From positions 5,890,001-5,954,000 of the forward strand of contig CP108521.1 of NCBI GenBank assembly GCA_035999765.1: a stretch of DNA of 64,000 nt. The letters are read 5' to 3'. This document shows, piece after piece, positions 25,291 through 33,629 of the stretch (positions are counted from its first letter, which is position 1; each line of letters starts with the position of its first letter). The notes beneath the pieces are model-generated. The model saw nothing but the letters and a program-made list of their open reading frames with translations, did not search any database and was not told the origin of the DNA. The stretch is from Streptomyces sp. NBC_01231 (GTDB lineage: Bacteria > Actinomycetota > Actinomycetes > Streptomycetales > Streptomycetaceae). The translations under genes were made by a program, and so were the position numbers.

Positions 25291-26658
25291 ATGCCCCACC
25301 CCATCGCATCACCGCCCGCGCCCCCGTCCCCCGAACGCGCCCGCCAACTCCGCAGGGTCGCCCTGTCCGGACTGCTCGGCACCGCCGTCGAGTTCTACGA
25401 CTTCCTGGTCTACGGAACCGTCGCCGCCCTCGTCTTCGGCGAGCTGTTCTTCCCCGGCGCCGACCCCGCCGTCGGCACGATCGCCGCGTTCGGCACCTTC
25501 GCCGCCGGCTATGTCGCCCGCCCCCTCGGCGGCATCCTCTTCGGTCACTTCGGCGACCGGCTCGGCCGCAAGTCGATGCTGCTGCTCACCATGGGCCTGA
25601 TGGGCGGCGCGAGTTTCCTCGTCGGCCTGCTGCCCACGTACGACACCATCGGTGTCTGGGCGCCGGTCCTGCTGATCGCCCTGCGGGTCGTGCAGGGCAT
25701 CGCCATCGGCGGTGAGTGGGGTGGCGCCACCCTGATGGTCGTCGAGCACGCGGGCGAACGGCGGCGCGGACTGTGGTCCAGCTTCACGCAGATGGGAGCC
25801 CCGCTCGGCTCCCTGCTGTCCACCGCCGTCGTCGCGTTCGTCGTCGCCCTCCCCAAGGACGAGTTCGCGGCCTGGGGATGGCGCGTCCCGTTCCTGCTGA
25901 GCGTGGTGCTGCTCGGCGTCGGCCTCTTCGTCCGGCTCAAGGTCGTCGAGAGTCCGCTCTTCGCCGAGGTGAAGAAGGACCGCGCCGAGTCACGGCTGCC
26001 GATCCTCGACGTACTGCGCCGCCCGCGGCCCCTCGTGCTGGCCTGCTGCGTCGGCATCGGCGCCTTCACCGCCCAGTCGCTGCTGACCAGTTACCTCATC
26101 GCGTACGCCACCGGCATCGGCTACGCCCGCCCGCAGGTGCTCACCGCGCTCACGGTCTCCGCCTGCGTCGCCCTGGTCGTGCTGCCCTGTGCGTCCGCGC
26201 TCTCCGACCGGATCGGCCGCCGCCCGGTCGTCCTCGCCGGAGCCCTCGCCTCGGCGGCGCTCGCCTTCCCCGTCCTCGCGCTGGTCGACTCGAAGTCGCC
26301 CGGACTGCTGATCCTCGCCGTCGTCCTCGGCCACGGCATCGCCCAGTCCACGATGTACGGCCCGCTGGGTGCCCTGCTCACCGAGATGTTCGGCACCAAG
26401 GTCCGCTACACGGGCGCCTCCCTCGGCTACCAGGGCGCCACCCTCATCGGCGCGGGCTTCTCCCCGATGATCGCCGGCAGCCTGGTGGCCGGGAACGGCG
26501 GCTCCAGTACCCCGGTGGCGCTGCTGCTCTGCGGGGGTGCGGCGATCACCGCCGTGACCGTCCTCTTCGTGCGCGAGACCAGCCGGTCGTCCCTCATCGA
26601 CGACGCCGACACCACCCCCGCCTCCGACGCCCCCCACACGCAGGAGATCTCCGCATGA
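25291..26658 (+). CDS. MFS transporter, metabolite:H+ symporter (MHS) family
   Basis: 455 residues with 12 hydrophobic segments. The family signs are GTAVEFYDFLVYG in helix 1, FGDRLGRKSMLLLTMGLMG and IALRVVQGIAIGGEWGGA. MHS members import organic acids and related metabolites (shikimate, citrate, proline betaine, alpha-ketoglutarate). The ATG at 25291 follows AAGGGAG. The stop overlaps the following hydrolase start (ATGA), so uptake and an exported hydrolase are co-translated, which suggests that the transported compound is a hydrolysis product. Confidence 0.9.
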   Translation: MPHPIASPPAPPSPERARQLRRVALSGLLGTAVEFYDFLVYGTVAALVFGELFFPGADPAVGTIAAFGTFAAGYVARPLGGILFGHFGDRLGRKSMLLLTMGLMGGASFLVGLLPTYDTIGVWAPVLLIALRVVQGIAIGGEWGGATLMVVEHAGERRRGLWSSFTQMGAPLGSLLSTAVVAFVVALPKDEFAAWGWRVPFLLSVVLLGVGLFVRLKVVESPLFAEVKKDRAESRLPILDVLRRPRPLVLACCVGIGAFTAQSLLTSYLIAYATGIGYARPQVLTALTVSACVALVVLPCASALSDRIGRRPVVLAGALASAALAFPVLALVDSKSPGLLILAVVLGHGIAQSTMYGPLGALLTEMFGTKVRYTGASLGYQGATLIGAGFSPMIAGSLVAGNGGSSTPVALLLCGGAAITAVTVLFVRETSRSSLIDDADTTPASDAPHTQEISA

Positions 26659-28052
26659 CGCCCCGCACCCGCACCCGTACCCGCCCCCGTACCGCCTGGG
26701 TCGCCGCCCTGCTGTTCGCCGCCACCGCCCTCCCCGCCTCGACGGCGGTCGCGGCGGACACGAGCCACATCGAGGGCCGCCTCCCCTCCGGCGCCACGTA
26801 CCTGATGGACGTGCCCGCGGCCTGGAACGGCACCGTGCTCCTCTTCAGCCACGGGTACAACGAGACCGGCCGGCCCAACCCCGCGCAGGACGCCCCCGAC
26901 GAGGCCACGAAGGTTCTCCTCCTCAAACAGGGGTACGCGCTCGTCGGTTCCTCGTACGCCACCACGGGCTGGGCGGTGACGGACGCGGTCCCCGACCAGA
27001 TGGCCACCCTCTCCGCCTTCACCGACCGCTTCGGCGCGGCCGGCCGCACGATCGCCTGGGGACGGTCGTACGGCGGGCTCGTCACCACCGCGATCGCCGA
27101 GCGCCACCCCGACCGGATCGACGGCTCCCTGTCCATGTGCGGCCTCGTCCACGGTGGCATCGCCAACTGGAACAACACCCTCGACCCCGTCTTCGCCATC
27201 AAGACGCTCCTCGCGCCCGGCTCCGACGTCCCCCTGGTGAACCTCGCGGACCAGACGGCCGCCACCGACGCGGCGAACGCCCTGACGGCCGTGGTCGACT
27301 CGGCGCAGACGACGCCCGAAGGCCGGGCCCGCACGGCCCTGGCCGCCGCCCTGCACAACATCCCGGTCTGGAACCAGCCGACGCAGACCCGCCCCGCCGC
27401 GACCGACTGGGACGCCCAACAGGCCAACCAGTACGAGGCCGTCAAGGGTCTGCTGAAGATCGCCGCCTTCAACCGGCGGCAGGAGTCCGAGTCCCGGGCC
27501 GGCGGCAACATGTCCTGGAACACCGGCGTCGACTACGCCGCGATGCTCGGCCGCTCCTCCGTCCGCAAGGAGGTCACCGCGCTGTACAAGAAGGCCGGCC
27601 TCTCCCTGCGCGCCGACCTCGCCACCCTCGACCGCGCCCCGCGCATCAGCGCCGACCCGGCCGCCGCCGCGTGGATGAGCCGGACCAGTTCCTTCACCGG
27701 CCGGCTGACCAAGCCGCAGTTCGACATCCACACCACCGGCGACGCCCTGGTGCCCGTCCAGACCGAGAGCGCCCTGCGCCGCGCCGTCACCGCCGCCGGT
27801 TCGGCACCCCTCCTTCGACAGGCCTACGTCGAGAACGCCGGGCACTGCACCTTCAGCCCCGCCGAGCAACTCGCCGCCCTGCACACCCTGGAGGACCGCG
27901 TCACCACCGGCGGCTGGCACGACACCGACCCGGGATCCCTCAACACCGCGGCCGCCGCGGCCGACCCGACCTCCCCCGCCCGCTACGCCGCCTACCGTCC
28001 CGCCCCGTACCCGCGGCCGTACGACCTTGCCCATCCGGCCGACCGCCGCTGA
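26655..28052 (+). CDS. Secreted alpha/beta hydrolase (esterase-like)
   Basis: 465 residues. A basic N-terminus with repeated RT and a hydrophobic stretch (WVAALLFAATALPASTAVAA) forms a Sec-type signal peptide. The alpha/beta fold shows GTVLLFSHGYNE, the nucleophile elbow GRSYGG (Ser about residue 138), the acidic region near TGDALVPVQTES and the histidine in NAGHCTFSPAEQL. It lacks a lipobox, so it should be released outside the cell. It probably cleaves an ester or amide to feed the coupled MHS transporter; the substrate is unknown. Confidence 0.82.
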   Translation: MTPRTRTRTRPRTAWVAALLFAATALPASTAVAADTSHIEGRLPSGATYLMDVPAAWNGTVLLFSHGYNETGRPNPAQDAPDEATKVLLLKQGYALVGSSYATTGWAVTDAVPDQMATLSAFTDRFGAAGRTIAWGRSYGGLVTTAIAERHPDRIDGSLSMCGLVHGGIANWNNTLDPVFAIKTLLAPGSDVPLVNLADQTAATDAANALTAVVDSAQTTPEGRARTALAAALHNIPVWNQPTQTRPAATDWDAQQANQYEAVKGLLKIAAFNRRQESESRAGGNMSWNTGVDYAAMLGRSSVRKEVTALYKKAGLSLRADLATLDRAPRISADPAAAAWMSRTSSFTGRLTKPQFDIHTTGDALVPVQTESALRRAVTAAGSAPLLRQAYVENAGHCTFSPAEQLAALHTLEDRVTTGGWHDTDPGSLNTAAAAADPTSPARYAAYRPAPYPRPYDLAHPADRR

Positions 28053-28058
28053 CGTGCC

Positions 28059-28092
28059 ACGACCGCCCGCCGCATCCGGAGCGGGCGGTCGT
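28059..28092 (+). terminator. Hairpin between the hydrolase and the PaaX-type gene
   Basis: acgaccgcccgc and gcgggcggtcgt are perfectly complementary with a ten-base loop. It begins seven bases after the hydrolase stop. The paaX-like gene starts only 13 bases beyond, so it may need a promoter overlapping the hairpin or read-through. Confidence 0.7.
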
Positions 28093-28104
28093 ACGCTTGC
28101 CAGC

Positions 28105-28986
28105 GTGGAGGACAACGACATCCTGGACACCTCGGGCAGCGACATCGCGGGCGGCGACCCCAGCGACCCTTCGGGCAGCCCGCAGCTGCGCCCGCAGTCG
28201 CTGATGCTGGCCTTCTTCGGCAACCACGTCCTGGACGCGGGCGCCCTGGGTGTCTACTCGGGCAGCATCATCGACGTGCTCGGCCGCGTCGGCGTCGGCG
28301 AACAGGCCGTACGGTCCACGCTGACCCGCATGGTCAACCGCGGTCTGCTGCGGCGTCAGCGGGAGGGCCGCAGGATGTACTTCGGCCTGACCGCGCAGGC
28401 GACGCGCGTCCTGGAGGACGGCCGGATCCGGATCTGGCAGAAGGGCGCGGTCAACGACGACTGGGACGGAGGCTGGACGCTGCTCGGCTTCTCGTTCCCC
28501 GAGTCCTGGCAGCGCCAGCGCCACGACCTGCGCTCGCAGCTCGCGTGGTCCGGATTCGGCGCGCTGTACAGCGGGTTGTGGGTCGCCCCGGGGAGGGTCG
28601 AGGTCGCCGGCATCGTCGCGGAACTCGGCCTCACCGCCCACGTCAAGATCTTCCACGCCCGGGCCGACGAGGCCACCGACATCGGGCTGATGGTCCGCGA
28701 CACCTGGGACCTGGAGAGCATCGCCGCTCGCTACGTCTCCTTCGACAAGCGCTGGACCGCCCATCTGGACGCAGGGTCCGGGGACGACCCGATCGGGACC
28801 CGGCTGCGGCTGGTCAGCGAATGGCTCTGGACCATCCGTACGGACCCCCGGCTCCCGGCTCTCCACCTGCCCGCCGAATGGCCGGCCCGCCCCGCCCAGG
28901 AAACCTTCCGCCGCGTCGCCGAACAGACCGAGGTGCCCGCGGAACGGATGGCCCGCGAACTGCTGGACACGGCGCCGCTGCGGTAG
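28105..28986 (+). CDS. PaaX family transcriptional regulator
   Basis: 293 residues. The N-terminal winged helix (LRPQSLMLAFFGNHVL, VRSTLTRMVNRGLL) is followed by the central PaaX domain and the C-terminal region with WTIRTDPRLPALHLPAEWP. PaaX repressors respond to phenylacetyl-CoA and similar aromatic CoA esters. No paa genes are in the window, but the upstream transporter/hydrolase pair could be its target. The GTG at 28105 is my choice because the preceding sequence is the hairpin. There is no convincing ribosome binding site. Confidence 0.85.
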   Translation: MEDNDILDTSGSDIAGGDPSDPSGSPQLRPQSLMLAFFGNHVLDAGALGVYSGSIIDVLGRVGVGEQAVRSTLTRMVNRGLLRRQREGRRMYFGLTAQATRVLEDGRIRIWQKGAVNDDWDGGWTLLGFSFPESWQRQRHDLRSQLAWSGFGALYSGLWVAPGRVEVAGIVAELGLTAHVKIFHARADEATDIGLMVRDTWDLESIAARYVSFDKRWTAHLDAGSGDDPIGTRLRLVSEWLWTIRTDPRLPALHLPAEWPARPAQETFRRVAEQTEVPAERMARELLDTAPLR

Positions 28987-29035
28987 GCGACGCCGGGTCC
29001 GTGCAGCTCGTCGTCAGCTCGCCGTCCGTTCGTCG

Positions 29036-29569
29036 TCAGTGGTAGCCGTGGACGACGGCGTGGCCCTTGCCGCGGCCGATCATCCACTTGTTCACGGGGG
29101 TGGTGATCAGGAAGGCGATCACGAAGCCGCCGAGGAGGGCCGACCAGAACAGGGCGTCCGACAGCTGGGCGTCCATCGCCCCCGGCACGAGGGCGATGAT
29201 GCCGTTGTCCACCAGCTCCATCACGGCGATGGAGACGGTGTCGGCGGCCAGGGCCACCTTGACGGCGGACCTGAGGTCCAGGCCGGCGCCGCGTACCGCG
29301 AACAGGGTGAAGGAGTAGCCGAACAGGAACGCGAGGAGGATCGCGGCGACCATGGTCGGCACGTTGCCCCAGCCGAGGGCGGTACCGAGGGCCATGCCGA
29401 GGATCTCGCCGATCGCGCACCCGGTCAGGCAGTGCAGTGTCGCCCTCACCGCCGTTTCCCATGAGGCACCCGCGTGCCCCGCGTGAGAGGCGTGATCGTG
29501 GTGGCCACCGTCGGCACCGTGGGTGTCCTCGTAGTGCGGGGTGTCGGTGTGGTGATCGCTGTGGTCCAT
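29036..29569 (-). CDS. DUF4396 membrane protein with histidine-rich N-terminus
   Basis: 177 residues. The first 30 residues hold about eleven histidines (HSDHHTDTPHYEDTHG ... HHDHASHAGHAG), a likely metal-binding segment. Four hydrophobic segments follow (CLTGCAIGEILGMALGTALG, VAAILLAFLFGYSFTLFAV and others), matching DUF4396. The family is found near copper genes but is not characterised. Upstream on the same strand lie a CopZ-like remnant and two CsoR-type boxes, so copper control is probable. It ends in VNKWMIGRGKGHAVVHGYH. Confidence 0.8.
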   Translation of the reverse strand: MDHSDHHTDTPHYEDTHGADGGHHDHASHAGHAGASWETAVRATLHCLTGCAIGEILGMALGTALGWGNVPTMVAAILLAFLFGYSFTLFAVRGAGLDLRSAVKVALAADTVSIAVMELVDNGIIALVPGAMDAQLSDALFWSALLGGFVIAFLITTPVNKWMIGRGKGHAVVHGYH

Positions 29570-29639
29570 GACGTCAGTCCGTTCTCATTGGGTTGCCTGA
29601 TCTCGTGCACCCGGTCCCGGTGGTCCAGGGGAGTGCGGG

Positions 29640-29753
29640 TCACGCCCTGCGGACGGTGACCCGACCGGTGTCGAGGTCGACATCGACACCGGTCACGCCG
29701 TCCAGGCCGCCGATGACCTTGGTGAGGGTGGCCTTGCAGTGGCCGCAGGTCAT
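29640..29753 (-). pseudogene. CopZ-like heavy-metal-associated domain, truncated at both ends
   Basis: The frame from the ATG at 29753 reads MTCGHCKATLTKVIGGL and DGVTGVDVDLDTGRVTVRRA, the CxxC metal site and core of a heavy-metal-associated domain. The usual first strand (about 8 residues before MTCGHC) and the last 20 residues are absent, and a TGA closes the frame 12 codons before the ATG. It could be a 37-residue metal-binding peptide or a decaying copZ. It lies just upstream of DUF4396 and downstream of the CsoR boxes. Confidence 0.6.
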
Positions 29754-29837
29754 GCCCGGACATGGGCTTCCTTCTGGTCGGTTCGATCACAGTGTCGGGC
29801 ACGGATACGGGGTAGGGGTACCTCGCGCATGACTCCT

Positions 29838-29858
29838 GTATACCCCAGTGGGGTATAC
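29838..29858. promoter_or_regulatory. CsoR-type copper operator, strong copy
   Basis: Perfect nine-base arms gtatacccc and ggggtatac around agt. This is the known CsoR box pattern (TACCCC-n3-GGGGTA) of actinobacteria. It faces the CopZ remnant and DUF4396 on the minus strand. No csoR gene is in the window, so the repressor would act from elsewhere. Confidence 0.8.
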
Positions 29859-29886
29859 TCGGCAACCAAAAAAGCGCTCGAATTTA

Positions 29887-29901
29887 TACCCCCATGGGGT
29901 A
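29887..29901. promoter_or_regulatory. CsoR-type copper operator, second copy
   Basis: tacccc-cat-ggggta, a perfect six-base dyad 28 bases from the first box. The T and A flanks are less symmetrical than in the first. Two boxes in tandem are usual for tightly controlled copper promoters. Confidence 0.7.
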
Positions 29902-29946
29902 ATCCGACGAGCCCGTAGCCCCCTGTCACCGCATGCGCGCGAGCCG

Positions 29947-30657
29947 TTACGGTTTGGCGGCTCGTGGCGTGTACCGACCGAGGAACATGTCGACGCCGCC
30001 TGTGATCAGACGGTCCGTGAGGTCGTCGTCGATGGTCGTGCCGTAGGTGCTGAACACCAGATGCGGGAAGTGCAGGAGGGAGTACAGCTGGAGGGTGGCC
30101 ACCTCGATGTCGGGGATGTCGAGGCGGCCCTGATCCGTCAGGTGCCGCAGGGTGTTGGCCACGGCGGGGTGATGCCCTTCCGGCCCCGCCTGGTGCCAGG
30201 CGGCACCGAGTTCGGGGAAGCGGTGCAGTTCGCGGCTGACGACGTTGCGCAGGGCTACGACGTCGGGGTTGGCGCGGGTGCCGTGAACCCAGGCGCGAGC
30301 GGTGCCGGTAAGGGCCTCACGTAGATCGTCGGCTTCGGACAGGTGGTCGATGGCGCTGACCAGCGCGCCTTCGAGAGGGGCGTCGAGCGAGTCCTTGATG
30401 ACCCCGACGAACAGCGCTTCCTTGCTGCCGAAGTGGTTGTAGACCGTCACCTTCGACACGCCTGCCGCCGCGGCGATCGTATCCACGCTCACGTCGAATC
30501 CCTCGCGCAGGAACAGCTCGCGGGCCGCCGTCATGATCGCGCGCCGCTTGGCCTCGGCGCGTGGTCCGGTGGGTGGCTGCTTGGCGGCGGGCTTGGCCGG
30601 TGCGGCTGACACGGCGGGTGCGGCCGGCGTTCCGGATGTGGCGTTCGCGGAGCTCAT
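29947..30657 (-). CDS. TetR/AcrR family repressor
   Basis: 236 residues. After an Ala/Pro-rich leader of 35 residues the HTH reads VDTIAAAAGVSKVTVYNHFGSKEALF (quoted in parts: TIAAAAGVSK, VYNHFGSKEALF). The C-terminal half resembles the AefR-type ligand domain. It is divergent from the MFS exporter at 30808, and the region between holds palindromes at 30679-30727. It most likely represses both genes and is released by a drug or metabolite. Confidence 0.9.
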   Translation of the reverse strand: MSSANATSGTPAAPAVSAAPAKPAAKQPPTGPRAEAKRRAIMTAARELFLREGFDVSVDTIAAAAGVSKVTVYNHFGSKEALFVGVIKDSLDAPLEGALVSAIDHLSEADDLREALTGTARAWVHGTRANPDVVALRNVVSRELHRFPELGAAWHQAGPEGHHPAVANTLRHLTDQGRLDIPDIEVATLQLYSLLHFPHLVFSTYGTTIDDDLTDRLITGGVDMFLGRYTPRAAKP

Positions 30658-30678
30658 GGCCTCAGTCTACCGAGCACC

Positions 30679-30727
30679 TGAACTGAACAGTTGAGTTCAT
30701 ATGAACTGAGCCGTACAGTTCAGTTCA
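30679..30727. promoter_or_regulatory. TetR operator cluster in the tetR/MFS intergenic region
   Basis: Arms tgaactgaac (30679-30688) and gttcagttca (30718-30727) are a perfect inverted repeat with a 29-base gap. In the gap is a perfect 14 bp palindrome agttcatatgaact (30694-30707). The half-site GAACT/AGTTC appears five times in all, suggesting binding of two TetR dimers over the divergent promoters. Confidence 0.65.
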
Positions 30728-30807
30728 AGGGTCGCAGAGAGCAGCCGACTGCCCTGGTGCGAGCCTGCCCGGCCGCAGTCGCCATGGGCCGTTTCGAGGG
30801 AGCCGTC

Positions 30808-32235
30808 ATGAGCCACGCCCATCCCGTCCTGCATACCGAGCACGGATCCGCACCGCCCGTACCCCGCCGCCGCCTGATGCTGGCGCTGCTCTGCGTGGCC
30901 CAGTTCATGCTCATCCTGGACGTCACGGTCGTGAACGTCGCCCTGCCCGACATGGCCGCCGACCTCCACCTCGGTCGCGAGTCCCTCACCTGGGTCGTCA
31001 CCACGTACACCCTCTGTTTCGGCGGGCTGATGCTGCTCGGCGGCCGCCTCGCCGACGTGTTCGGCGCCCACCGCACCGCGCTCGCCGGACTCACGGTGTT
31101 CACCGCCGCCTCGCTCGTCACCGGCCTCGCCACCGGCGCACCGATGCTGATGAGCGGACGCGCCCTGCAAGGCATCGGCGCCGCACTGCTCTCCCCGGCG
31201 GCCCTGTCCATCGTCACCACCACCTTCCACGGGCCCGAGCGCAACAAGGCCCTCGGCGTGTGGGCCGCCCTCGGCGGCACCGGATCAGCCGCCGGCGTCC
31301 TGCTCGGCGGTGCCCTGACCGACGGCCCCGGATGGCAGTGGGTGTTCTTCGTCAACGTCCCCGTCGGCGTCGTCGCACTGGCGGTCCTGCCCGTGCTGCT
31401 GCCGCGCCGCGCCCCGCAGCCGGCCCGGCTCGACCTGCCCGGCGCCGTGCTGGTCACCGCGGGCACCGCCTCGCTCATCTACGGCCTGGTGCGGGCGGGG
31501 GACGTGGGCTGGGCCGGCCCGACGGCTGTCCTGCCGCTGCTCGGCGCCCTCGTCCTCTACGCCGGGTTCGCCGCCGTGGAGCGTGCGCACCGGGCCCCGC
31601 TGATGGACGTGCGGATGTTCGCCCGGCGTCCGGTGCTGGCGGGAGCGTTCCTGATGCTCGTGGCCACCGCGCTGCTCATCGGGTACTTCTTCCTCGGCTC
31701 GGTCTACCTCCAGCACCTGCGCGGCTGCAGCCCGCTGGAGACCGGCCTCGTCTTCCTGCCGGTCGCGGTGTCCACCGGTATCGGCGCCCACCTGGGATCG
31801 CGGCTGGTCGGCCGGATCGGCAGCCGTACCACCGCGGTGGCCGGGCTCGCGCTCGCGGCGGCCGGAACGGTGCCGCTGGCCTGGCTCCCGGCGGACGGAA
31901 GCGTGTACGCGGGGCTGCTGCCCGGCCTGGTCATCGCGACGCTCGGCATCGGCGCCGTCTTCGTCACCGCCACCACCACAGCGCTGGCCCTGGTCGTCCC
32001 CGAGGAGGCGGGGCTTGCCTCCGGAGTCGTCAACACCTTCCACGAGGTGGGTGGTTCGATCGGTGTCGCCGTGCTCTCCACCGTCGCCGCGTCCGGCATC
32101 GAACACGGAACGGCCGACGGCTTCACCAACGCCTTCACGCTCAGCGCCTCCGTCGCCGCGGCGAGCGCGCTGATCGCCCTCGTCCTCGTACCGCACACCA
32201 AGCCGCAGACAGCCGGCGGCCCGCACGTGCACTGA
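30808..32235 (+). CDS. MFS transporter, DHA2 (EmrB/QacA) family
   Basis: 475 residues, 14 predicted membrane segments. LILDVTVVNVALPDMAADL and GGRLADVFGAHRTAL mark the DHA2 family, and ALQGIGAALLSPAALSIV the antiporter motif C region. The likely role is proton-driven export of a hydrophobic compound sensed by the divergent TetR repressor. I chose the ATG at 30808 (MSHAHPVLHTEHGSAPP), with GAGGG six bases upstream. The His-rich tips (SHAHPVLHTEH, PHVH) are a curiosity. Confidence 0.92.
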   Translation: MSHAHPVLHTEHGSAPPVPRRRLMLALLCVAQFMLILDVTVVNVALPDMAADLHLGRESLTWVVTTYTLCFGGLMLLGGRLADVFGAHRTALAGLTVFTAASLVTGLATGAPMLMSGRALQGIGAALLSPAALSIVTTTFHGPERNKALGVWAALGGTGSAAGVLLGGALTDGPGWQWVFFVNVPVGVVALAVLPVLLPRRAPQPARLDLPGAVLVTAGTASLIYGLVRAGDVGWAGPTAVLPLLGALVLYAGFAAVERAHRAPLMDVRMFARRPVLAGAFLMLVATALLIGYFFLGSVYLQHLRGCSPLETGLVFLPVAVSTGIGAHLGSRLVGRIGSRTTAVAGLALAAAGTVPLAWLPADGSVYAGLLPGLVIATLGIGAVFVTATTTALALVVPEEAGLASGVVNTFHEVGGSIGVAVLSTVAASGIEHGTADGFTNAFTLSASVAAASALIALVLVPHTKPQTAGGPHVH

Positions 32236-32272
32236 AGGCGCGACAGCGACCGTGACCGCGAACGGCGGCAGG

Positions 32273-32304
32273 GGAGGGGGCCGGCGCGGACACCGGCCCC
32301 CTCC
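32273..32304. terminator. Terminator after the MFS exporter
   Basis: gaggggg-ccgg and ccgg-ccccctc form a twelve-base perfect stem with an eight-base loop. It stands between the exporter and the convergent DUF305 gene. Confidence 0.7.
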
Positions 32305-32351
32305 TCTCGTCAGCTCCTACTCGTCAGCTCCTCCTCGGCACTGCCTGCTCG

Positions 32352-33017
32352 TCAGTTCTTGCCGAGGAGCTTGTTCATCTCGGTGATCTCGGCGGTCTGC
32401 GCGGTGACGATGTCGTCGGCCATGGACGTGGCGGGACCGTACTTGCCCTTGCTCTTCTCGGTGTTGGCCATGTCGATGGCGCCCTCGTGGTGGTCGATCA
32501 TCATGGTCAGGAACATGGTGTCGAAGTCCGCGCCGGACGCCTTCTCCAGCTTGCCCATGTCGGCGGGGTCCATCATCCCGGGCATCGCATCGCCGCCCGA
32601 GTGGTCCATGCCGGGCATCGACTCCATGCCGTCGCCGGACTTCGGGGCGTCCTCGCCCCAGGACGTCAGCCAGCCGCTCATGGTCTTGATCTCCGGGTCC
32701 TGCGCCTTCTCGATGCGCGAGGCGAGGTCCTTGACCTTGGCGGAGGAGGCTCGGTCGGCGGCGAGCTTCGCCATCGTCAGAGCCTGCTGGTGGTGGGGGA
32801 TCATGCCCTGCGCGAAGGACACGTCCTGGGCGTTGTGCGCGCCGGCCGCCGTGTCGGCGCCGGCGCTCGCGGACGACGACGCGGAGGTGTCACTGCCCGC
32901 GCTACCGCTGCTGTCGCTGTCGCCGCTGTCGCTGCCGCAGGCGGCGAGGACCAGGGCGGCGGTGACGGAGGCGGCCGTGAGGACGGCGCGGCGGGTCAGG
33001 GTACGGGTGTTGCGCAT
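32352..33017 (-). CDS. DUF305 lipoprotein
   Basis: 221 residues. The signal peptide ends in the lipobox LVLAAC (Cys about residue 27) and a Ser/Ala tether follows. The DUF305 domain has the paired histidine motifs MIPHHQQALTMAKLA and MIDHHEGAIDMANTE, plus a methionine-rich stretch (GMESMPGMDHSGGDAMPGMM). These residues suit copper or silver binding, and the family is often near copper genes. AGGAG is seven bases before the ATG. It lies upstream of, and divides itself from, DUF6153 by 89 bp. Confidence 0.88.
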   Translation of the reverse strand: MRNTRTLTRRAVLTAASVTAALVLAACGSDSGDSDSSGSAGSDTSASSSASAGADTAAGAHNAQDVSFAQGMIPHHQQALTMAKLAADRASSAKVKDLASRIEKAQDPEIKTMSGWLTSWGEDAPKSGDGMESMPGMDHSGGDAMPGMMDPADMGKLEKASGADFDTMFLTMMIDHHEGAIDMANTEKSKGKYGPATSMADDIVTAQTAEITEMNKLLGKN

Positions 33018-33106
33018 GCGGGAACTCCTGTGGTGACGTGCGAATGGATCTGGACATGCCGAGGCGCACCGCGTCGCCGTACCGGTGACGTGGTGCCGCG
33101 TGGTGT

Positions 33107-33502
33107 CTAGATCCGCAGGAGTTGGAGTTCCGCCAGAGACGGTGGCGCGCGTGCGCTGTCCGGGGCCTCGGCCGTGTACGGGCAGACGGAGTCGCCGCGT
33201 TCGGGGACGGCCACCGGATCGGGAAGGAGGGCGGGCAGGTCCGGGGCACCGCGTACCGCGGCCGCCGCGCAGGTCGGGTCGGCGTGATGGAGGTGTCCTC
33301 CGCCGCAGTCCGCACACTCGTCATGAGCGCTGACCGTCACGGACGTCATGTGCCGCGCCTCGGCGACCCGTTCATGGCCGGCACCGCCCCCGCCAGGGGC
33401 CAGAGCGTGCATGCCCAGCAGCCCGGCCAGCAGCCCGAGCACGAGCAGCGCCCGCCACCGCCGCACGGGCGGTGGCGCGAGGTGCTGCTCGGAGCTCTTC
33501 AT
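33107..33502 (-). CDS. DUF6153 family membrane-anchored protein
   Basis: 131 residues. One hydrophobic segment (ALLVLGLLAGLLGMHALAPG) near the N-terminus is followed by an exported part with a Cys/His cluster (ECADCGGGHLHHADPTC). The ATG at 33502 has AGGA eight bases upstream. It sits just before the DUF305 gene on the same strand, and both contain thiol/imidazole-rich metal-binding patterns, which suggests a shared copper role. Function not established. Confidence 0.75.
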   Translation of the reverse strand: MKSSEQHLAPPPVRRWRALLVLGLLAGLLGMHALAPGGGGAGHERVAEARHMTSVTVSAHDECADCGGGHLHHADPTCAAAAVRGAPDLPALLPDPVAVPERGDSVCPYTAEAPDSARAPPSLAELQLLRI

Positions 33503-33629
33503 CGGGATCATCCTAGGCGGAGCCCGTGGAGAGGGCTCATTGGCGGTGTCCGATGGGGTACGGGTCCAGCGGCGCCCGCGTTCACCGTGATCGAGCTCGG
33601 TGGATGACCAAGGTGCCTAGCATCGACGC

